In this document: positions 14,501 to 23,500 of the stretch, one piece after another
How the letters are laid out: every line of letters starts with the position of its first letter
Numbering within the stretch: position 1 is the first letter of the stretch
NCBI RefSeq assembly: GCF_910592395.1
Contig: NC_088320.1
Location: forward strand, 1,676,001-1,736,000
Origin: Lineus longissimus
Taxonomy: Eukaryota > Nemertea > Pilidiophora > Heteronemertea > Lineidae
Direction: 5' to 3'
DNA length: 60,000 bases
Position numbers and translations under genes: made by a program
The notes under the pieces: generated by a model
Databases searched by the model: none
Told to the model about the DNA's origin: nothing
Seen by the model: the letters and a program-made list of their open reading frames with translations, nothing else

Positions 14501-17500
14501 CTGATGTTGGTCCTCACACAGTAAAGCGCTTAAATAGAAACAAAAAAATTCATGAAATTTTAGGGCTTGGAAACACACCAAATAAAGGCAAAGGGGTTGT
14601 TTTTCAATTTAAGTAAGACATTTCTTTTGGCAACTATGCCACAAGCATCTAGTGTAGGCACTTAGGAAATTGACACCAATATAGCCCATTAGCTTTATTT
14701 AAGGGGTTAAAGTCAACAGGGCACTTAGGAAATCGACACCACAATGGCCCATTAGCTTAATTACGTGATGCGATAGCATTACCTGCTCGTAATTGGATTA
14801 CTAACCTTGCTAATATGTCGCTAACATTTCCGTGGGGAAATCAAGCTGGTGAACACGTGGCTATTATGATTGAATGAACAAGAAAACAGCTGATGACCTT
14901 CGAGCGAAAAATCGTTATCTTTCCTTTTGAAAGGAGTTGACGATTCAATTTTCTTACCTCTTGTCCTTACACCATTTCCACATTCCTGATCTCTGTGTGG
15001 CAATACGCAGCCTGACCATTTTGTTGGCTCCCATCCATAGCGGTAGCATGGTTCAAGTCCAGGGCAGACACGAGTCTGTCGATTCCCATAGGGGCAGTTG
15101 GTGCCCCCATATTGGGCATGCTGGAGAATGTAGCGCTGACGAATTTGATATGGCTTTTCCTTTTTGTCTGGAAGTAAAGGGTGCACTTAAGTAAAACAAT
15201 TTTGTCATTGCTACTCTTTCAGCCAATTATCTAGGTCGATTGATATGCCAATAAAACAGGTTTGCAAAGAAATTCTGCGGTATTTGTCAGTGGTGGGAAG
15301 CTTTTGGTGTCACTATTCTATATTCGAACAAACCAGCCCTGTGAATTGATCAGTATCCGTCTCTTAAGTTACTGATGAATGAGCAAAAAAACTAACTATA
15401 AACAATTGTCTGTAGATTGTTTATCTGTTTATTCCAGCGGTGTCATCTGTGTTGATATGAACAGGTATCATCAGCGAAAGGTTAACTAAAGTTAGCAAAC
15501 GATGACAAACCGGATCCTGTGACAAAAACACCCTCTGATTGGTCCAAACTGGAGTAAACAAGTTAAATACCAAAGTCGATGCCGTACGAAAGTAAAGAAA
15601 ATCCACTGAGAAAACTAAAGCAGAAAATTTACATTGTAATCTCCCTTTACATACGAAGCAAGACCCGAGAGTATTTTTTGTAAGGGAATATATCGGGTTT
15701 TAGATGCACGAACACCTTTGAAAGTAGATCACCTGCCAGGTTCAAGCTCTCTGGCCTTTCAACACCCACTTTACAACAGTATATTCTTGATCATGATCTA
15801 ACATGACGGAGACAGCACAGATATAACTGAGCGTTTGAAATAAGGAGGCATCGGAAATGGTATTTTTTTGATTATATGCCTCTTAACAGTCAATTATGTC
15901 AGACTTGTCACTTGAATCTAATTGACTTGCATGAAGGGAGACTTGGGCAGGAGCCATGGTGGGCCAGGATATCTCAGGGCTAGGTGTCTCTACCATCTCC
16001 CTATACATCGGCACCATTCACTCTTGGACGAGGCTTACTTTTTATCACTTAATCAGACTCAGTTCCCATAATACCTATATCAGTCATCTGGAGACACTGA
16101 AAGCTCCTGCCTTAAACTGCCCCCTAGGTTTTTTCAATAAGAATCTTTTTCCTACCTGCCATGCATGTAACAGGACAAGAGGTCCACTCTGAGAACTTGG
16201 TCATCTTACAGTTTATAGGGCAGGGAGCGGTACAGTTTCGCGTTGCATCGGGTCTGATGTCAGGGTAACATCTGAAATCAAAAAAGAAATTTATGTTGTT
16301 GTTAGAACGGTAGTTCAGTACAAATGCATCACAAATTAAAAAACGCTGGTGCATAACATCATTGTCTGACTGTATGAAACAGTCCTGTCCATTGTCAGAA
16401 TCCTCATCATAGTACTTGCCAACCATTTCCTCTAGCAGACTGCTTATTTTACTTATTGTCATATCTCTGTACCGAGGTGCTATCAAGAAGAACGTATGAA
16501 ACATTTCAACACCAGCAGAATTTCACCTTTTCTCAGGGACAGCCTTGTTGCCCTTGTAGCATATGACTTGTCTCATCTGTGATCCAGGGCCACACTCAGT
16601 CTTATTGATGGTAATACACTTCTCCCACGGGGAGGTCCCCCAGTGATACTGGGAACAGAACTCGGCAGAACATGGCAGGGTCTCAACAAGCCGACTCTTC
16701 CCAGGACACTCTTGCCCGCCTGAAAAAACAAGATTTGATTTCTGAGGGCTGATTTGTAATTGTTAGGAATTTCTTTCCAGAGGATCCTCTTTCTCACTTA
16801 AATGCAGTGAGTAGCACAACATCAGGGTGCAGGCTCGACACATTAGATCCTCAAAAACCTTGGGACTTTCAAAAGTATGGAGATCGTTTCATGGTAGCCC
16901 GTCGGTATTAAGTACGAAGCAAACAATGTAAAAGTCAGCCCTCTCATTAACGAAACATGCTTGGGAACTTGTTTTGAATTACCTTCCTTCGGGTAAGCCA
17001 AAATTGTCCTGTATCGTCGTCTCTGCCCCGGGTGGCGCCTACTACCGCATGTTTTAGAACAATGTGTCAGTATTAAGTACGAAGCAAAAACATGTAAAAG
17101 TCAGCCCTCTCATTAACGAAACATGCTTGGGAACTTGTTTTGAATTACCTTCCTTCGGGTAAGCCAAAATTGTCCTGTATCGTCGTCTCTGCCCCGGGTG
17201 GCGCCTACTACCGCATGTTTTAGAACAATGTGTCGGTATTAAGTACGAAGCAAAAACATGTAAAAGTCAGCCCTCTCATTAACGAAACATGCTTTGGAAC
17301 TTGTTTTGAATTACCTCTCTTCGGGTAAGCCAAAATTGTCCTGTATCGTCGTCTCTGCCCCGGGTGGCGCCTACTACCGCATGTTTTAGAACAATGTGTC
17401 GGTATTAAGTACGAAGCAAACAATGTAAAAGTCAGCCCTCTCATTAACGAAACATGCTTGGGAACTTGTTTTGAATTACCTTCCTTCGGGTAAGCCAAAA

Positions 17501-20500
17501 TTGTCCTGTATCGTCGTCTCTGCCCCGGGTGGCGCCTACTACCACATGTTTTAGAAAAATGTGTCGGTATTAAGTACGAAGCAAAAACATGTAAAAGTCA
17601 GCCCTCTCATTAACGAAACATGCTTGGGAACTTGTTTTGAATTACCTTCCTTCGGGTAAGCCAAAATTGTCCTGTATCGTCGTCTCTGCCCCGGGTGGCG
17701 CCTACTACCGCATGTTTTAGAACAATGTGTCGGTATTAAGTACGAAGCAAAAACATGTAAAAGTCAGCCCTCTCATTAACGAAACATGCTTGGGAACTTG
17801 TTTTGAATTACCTTCCTTCGGGTAAGCTAAAATTGTCCTGTATCGTCGTCTCTGCCCCGGGTGGCGCCTACTACCGCATGTTTTAGAACAATGTGTCGGT
17901 ATTAAGTACGAAGCAAAAACATGTAAAAGTCAGCCCTCTCATTAACGAAACATGCTTGGGAACTTGTTTTGAATTACCTTCCTTCGGGTAAGCCAAAATT
18001 GTCCTGTATCGTCGTCTCTGCCCCGGGTGGCGCCTACTACCGCATGTTTTAGAACAATGTGTCGGTATTAAGTACGAAGCAAAAACATGTAAAAGTCAGC
18101 CCTCTCATTAACGAAACATGCTTGGGAACTTGTTTTGAATTACCTTCCTTCGGGTAAGCCAAAATTGTCCTGTATCGTCGTCTCTGCCCCGGGTGGCGCC
18201 TACTACCGCATGTTTTAGAACAATGTGTCCACGGACTCCATTCTGATAAGACGCAATCATTCTCGCATGGTACGAAGCATTCATCCTTAATGGCTGGTTT
18301 GGGAACTTCACGTAGACACATCCCATCTTTTACTTTTTCTTTCTGTAAAATAAAGGGAGGCAACTGAAGACATCAACTTGAAATGCAAAAAAGATTTGAC
18401 ATGATTCTTACACCCTTCGGTGCAAGCAAGTGTTAGTCCACCTTTCTGAGTATAATCCACAGTAATCCTTACCATGACAGACTTACCACTAAGGCATTCT
18501 TGAAGCAACTTTAGGATGGGTGTACCGGCACCTTTAATATTTGAAATTGAAATTGGTAATTTTCCTACCTCTTCATGTCCATAACAATGCACCGATCGAT
18601 GCCTGAATCCAATTCCACAGTTTTTCTTCTCATCTTGCGGCTGGCAATGACCAAAATTACCCAAGACCCAGCTGTAGCAGGCAGGTAGGAAGCATGATTG
18701 ACTCTCCTCCAGATGGGGACACTGTACTGTTTCATTCTTCGGGAGGCTTTCGATCTTACGATAGCGGATTCTGTCACCTGGAAACAAGAAGAATTCTTTT
18801 TAAAGAAGCCTACTTGAGTTATAAAATGTCTTCACCACCCTTGACTTCAATATTTCATCGAGTGTTAAAGTGTCCTAATGTGCCTATTTCACGACAGCCT
18901 TTACATGCCTACCATGCTTATTTACAACTAGCTTGTTCTAAAACCACAGCAATCAATTGAGTGAATTGTGATGACACAGGTGTGACAGTTCAGCTTTACA
19001 GGGGGAGTGGACACGAAATCCATGGGTAGAAATGAAAAATCATAGCCAGTAAACAGCATAGTTTAGATATACAAGTCATTTTTTTCTGGGATGTATGTAA
19101 ACAAAACTTTTTTTCCGATCCTCAAAATATGTATAGGTGGCGCCACCTATTTTTGGGATGTCGCAACTATAATTTATCCTTTTCCAGGATAATTTCTTTA
19201 TCTTACCACAGTATATTATGAAGAAAACAGCATAAATTGGTTTCTATCATGCAAGAAGAATGAGCAGAATGGATCATTTCTATCGTTCTTGAGTAATTAA
19301 TGAAAAATAGAAAATCAAAAGATTTCCCGGCCAGAAACCCCCCCCCCCACACACACCCTTGAGGTCATGATATAAAAATAATCTATTTTCGTGCATTCCA
19401 TCTTTAACAACAATACTGATCATTTTAAGACCTGTTGGGCAAATTTCTATGGTCAGGTTCTCACAATATCCTGGAATGAAATCCGAGATGCTGAAATGTC
19501 AGGCTTTTCAGAAGATACTTGTCGTCTGCAATGCAGTTCTACCACTCATTTGTAGACGACAGCACCGTACTGCAGGAATACTGTTTCTAACCCTAGTTAG
19601 CTAGGGTTGGTTTCAAAGAGTGCTATGAGTAAAGGACAATTTTCCTTCAATTTTTGTGTGTCGTTAGGGTGTCGCGGGGTGAAACATCATAAGTCCCAAA
19701 AAATTTTTTTTTTTTTTTTTTTTTTTGAAATTTTTCATAAGTTTTGATTGGGACCAACGCATATGTAAATAGGCCGCTTTTTGAGGTATGATGTTGAGAC
19801 AATATCATAACAATGAAGGGATAAAGAAAACTGGATAAAAAGACATTCAAAGCGGCTTTACATAGTAAACGTGATCAATGTTGGAGACATAACAAATGAC
19901 AAGAGTGCAAATATCGCATTGGACTGATACCTTTAAAAAGTCCATTTTAAAGCCAACAGTAAAATCAAGCAAACCTATTTGTGAACCAGGAATATAAGTC
20001 CAATCATGAACAGAATTACATCATAAAGGGGGATGATAGGCAGGAGGAGATGGGCTACTTTGACCATCTTAAAGTGACTAGTGTACACAGTAAGGGCCCT
20101 TGGTTATGTCAGACTTAGCACTAAATACATCTCTCGTACAAGTGTGAATCATTTCCACCCACAGTGAGATGTGAGGGACCCCTATTGGCGGCTTTGTGTA
20201 ACTTAATCTTGCCTGCCTAGCTACTGCCTATATTGTCCCTTTAAAGATGAATTAACATACAAATCCTTTTTTAAATTAAAAATCATGTAGTCCCAAACCT
20301 TTTCATTCAAAAGAGAAAGTACAAAAGATGTGGATGAAAGTCATTCAAGAGAACTGAGAAAGTGTGTGCCGTGCAACAGCCATAAATCAAGCTGAAAAAC
20401 TACGCTACCTTTCATATCAACCTCCTCACGATTGGGGTGTAGTTCAGCCATTAGGTCGTAGCTGAGGTCGGGCGTGTTACTCCCGTCATTTCGTACTTTC

Positions 20501-23500
20501 ATTAAAAGCAGACAAAGATCAAGCATAAGTAGCGATAGACACGTTTAGCTCTTTGAAAGTTAGTGGAATGCAGAGAAAAATATATCAGATGTTTGGTTCT
20601 TATACCTCTTTTGTAGTTGGGTTAACTGATTTTTATCATGTTTTTTTCCAACTTAATAACTTTATAAGCAAACGCAAATTTAAATTGTTTTATTAGTCGG
20701 CCAATATTTTTGAGTAGACACCACTATAGATAACAGGACACAACACAGACTACCATATCTCTTGTTTCAAAGCAATTTTAAGCCTCAAACGATTTCCATT
20801 TTACGCGGGTTTTTTTTCGTGGATGTTTGGCATTCCTGTTGCATTTATAAACAATACTTAGCTGAAATGGCACGAGACTTCTTTGACTTTTTGCTTTGCA
20901 GAAGTGTTAGCAAAGCTTGTTTGGATACGGTTAAAAACACCCAATCCAATACACAACAGAGGATCCTATTTTACACTGAAGAATTTAGAAACCCTGGATG
21001 CTAAGTCTCACCAAATCTGATACACATTGCCATATTGGATTGTTGGTATTATTGACATGTGTTTATCCTGAATATTTTTCAATACATTTGCTGGCACGTT
21101 TAGATGTGACTTTTAGATTGAAAAAATGCAGGTAAGCTTTATGGAGTTTAAAATGGCAAAGTGTGAATAAACATGAAACCTCGATCATACTGACCCCGAT
21201 AGTCTTGGAGATTGGAAAAGGTTGTAAAGTCAACAGTTAAAACAGCGGAGGAAATATACACTTGGTAACTTTTTATGAAACAACCATCTGCATCAAGCTC
21301 TTTAAATGGTTAACTGGCACTTATATTATCAAAATATATTGATACGATTTTCAGAGGTTTCGGCAACAAATTAAATTTTTTACGTTTTATCTTCAACCCA
21401 TTGTAGAGACATCATCGGGAATAACCTCAATGATTTTGACAAAAAACTTTCAAATTACGGGTAATTTTTATCAAGAAAAATATTAACAAATGATGTCCTG
21501 TAAGAATAGACAAGGTTCTCTACTCAACTCACCAGTGTAGTTATTATACTAGTTACACAATTAGATGGGATTTTTTAATATTTAGTGTCAACTGAAGCAG
21601 TTTTAATTCCTATTTTGAGAAGTTACATCAAACAATTGAACTGATCCGTAATCATTTCACATTTTATGATCCGATGTTATTTACCAAGAAAATGAAATTC
21701 AATCAGAGAAAGCGCACATACATATACATTTTGAATCCACACAGTAATTCATATTCCTCAGAATGCATAAACAAAACTCACCTCGGTGTATTGCTACAAG
21801 TCTTTCATTGACGCACTTATGCGGTTCACAGGTTGACCATTTTGACCAAGAAGACACAACACACGTTTGGGAGCATGCAAGTTCGCAGCTTTTGACCTGG
21901 GTTGGTGGGGCCGTGTTACAGTGCACACTGTTGACTGGTACTCCATCTGTAAGGCAAATAGTGTGACTGGTTAAACTGATGAACTTTGAGCAGCTTTATT
22001 AATAGTGTTCGTTGGTTTGATGAAATCAATTGCAAGCAGGGAAAAAATTCGCAAAAAGGGTCAGACTTCTGAATACATCACAAGTTTTTAAAAGTAGAAT
22101 ATTGCAAAAACAGCTTTTTGGCTGGAACTTGTTGATTGACCCCAGGAAACAGAAACATTTCCTACCATTTTCTCTCACACAGATCGCCCTCCTGTCCATC
22201 AGGCCAGAGTTACATCCATCTGCTTTCATGTCAGCATCCAGTGATGGAGACTCACAATCACTCCAAGCAGCTGTTAGCCATTTGTAACTGAAAAAACAAA
22301 TAAAGTGGTTTCCTAACTGCGTAAGATATCGATTTTATCAGGTTTTATCATCAGTTAATTAAAGAACTGTTAAACAATAAAGCTACTTGGTGTTCCAAAT
22401 ACCTGATGGTCTAAGGCTAGAAGCTTGACAGAAACTGGATAGAAATTGTTTAAGAGGTTCAATTGGAATTCTGGACTATATACACACCTTTTGCATAATA
22501 CCTTTGCTTCTTCTTCCGTGTTCAAGGCAGTTTCTTCCAACACAGGACATGGGGCACCCTCACCAACTGATAAAACCATCACTATCCTCGTCCTCCAATG
22601 ATATCCTGGGAGTACTTCACCTGTATTCATCAAACAGGAGTGGTTCATCGGGCGCCAGGGGGTCCAGTTTGATACCACACAGTCCTGGGGAATCGCACAT
22701 GCTCGTCTTTCTTCTGGGGGTGGTTTCTCATCTTTGATGCATTCGCTGCAAAACATACAATTTCCACAATAAGCCTTTTGAAATTTTACTTCAGATAACC
22801 ATCGCCACCTGTGTTAAGCATTTGACTTTAACATGAAACATTCCTGCAAGTTCATAGACTTCCCTTCGAAATAGAGGGAATCTCTGGACAGAATTTCACA
22901 TGTGCAATCAAGGTCTGTAGACAGAAAGATGGCACAGAAATGCTCAACCCCCTCCCTCCCCTAGCTATGTCCTGCAAGAACAATTTACAGTTGTTTCCAT
23001 GTTTCAGTATCAAGATGGATATAGAAACACTATTATTGGAGAACCTAGCCATGAAGACAGACACAGACACAAACTGAAATACCACTAGTAGGACGAAGGA
23101 TGAACACAAAAAAATCAAAGGGGTGGCACACTTGAGTTGCCTTTTTTGCTACATGGTTCTTGATTTCATGTATCACTCCGAAAAAAGAGCCATTACTATA
23201 TATCAACAGCAACACATGTGGCAAATATTGGCAACTTGTGCAATGTTTTTTTGATAGGCTACCACACAAAAGCTGTAAAAGAATAGGTGAAGGGGTAAAG
23301 ACAGGGTAAAATTATTATTAGATTGGCAGAGTTCCTTGACAGATCATTCATGTCCATAGTTGATGTAATTTTCCTACCTGGGAAAATCCATAACGGTTGC
23401 TACGTCCAGCACAATCTGCCTAGAAATAAGATCATATAACCCTGTCATGGGGATACTGAATAGAAGTGTCATATGGAATTCCAGGAACCTTGTAAAACCC

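Larger units (their letters stand above)
18778..21781 (-). other. THSD7A: Intron 5 (3.0 kb) with candidate exon and repeats
   Basis: Holds the candidate cassette exon 20409-20495, copy B of the ~190 bp repeat, a member of the A/T-rich dispersed family with a 24-T run (19660-19735), and a C-run followed by ACACAC near 19338-19356. The rest is AT-rich and featureless. Confidence 0.8.

Noticed and set aside
17220-17498. Independent small protein gene
   Set aside because: This open frame is read-through of array unit 4 into unit 3, not a separate gene.
16901-18226. CRISPR array or satellite of unrelated origin
   Set aside because: Units are directly adjacent without spacers, derive from the exon 7 border, and the genome is eukaryotic.
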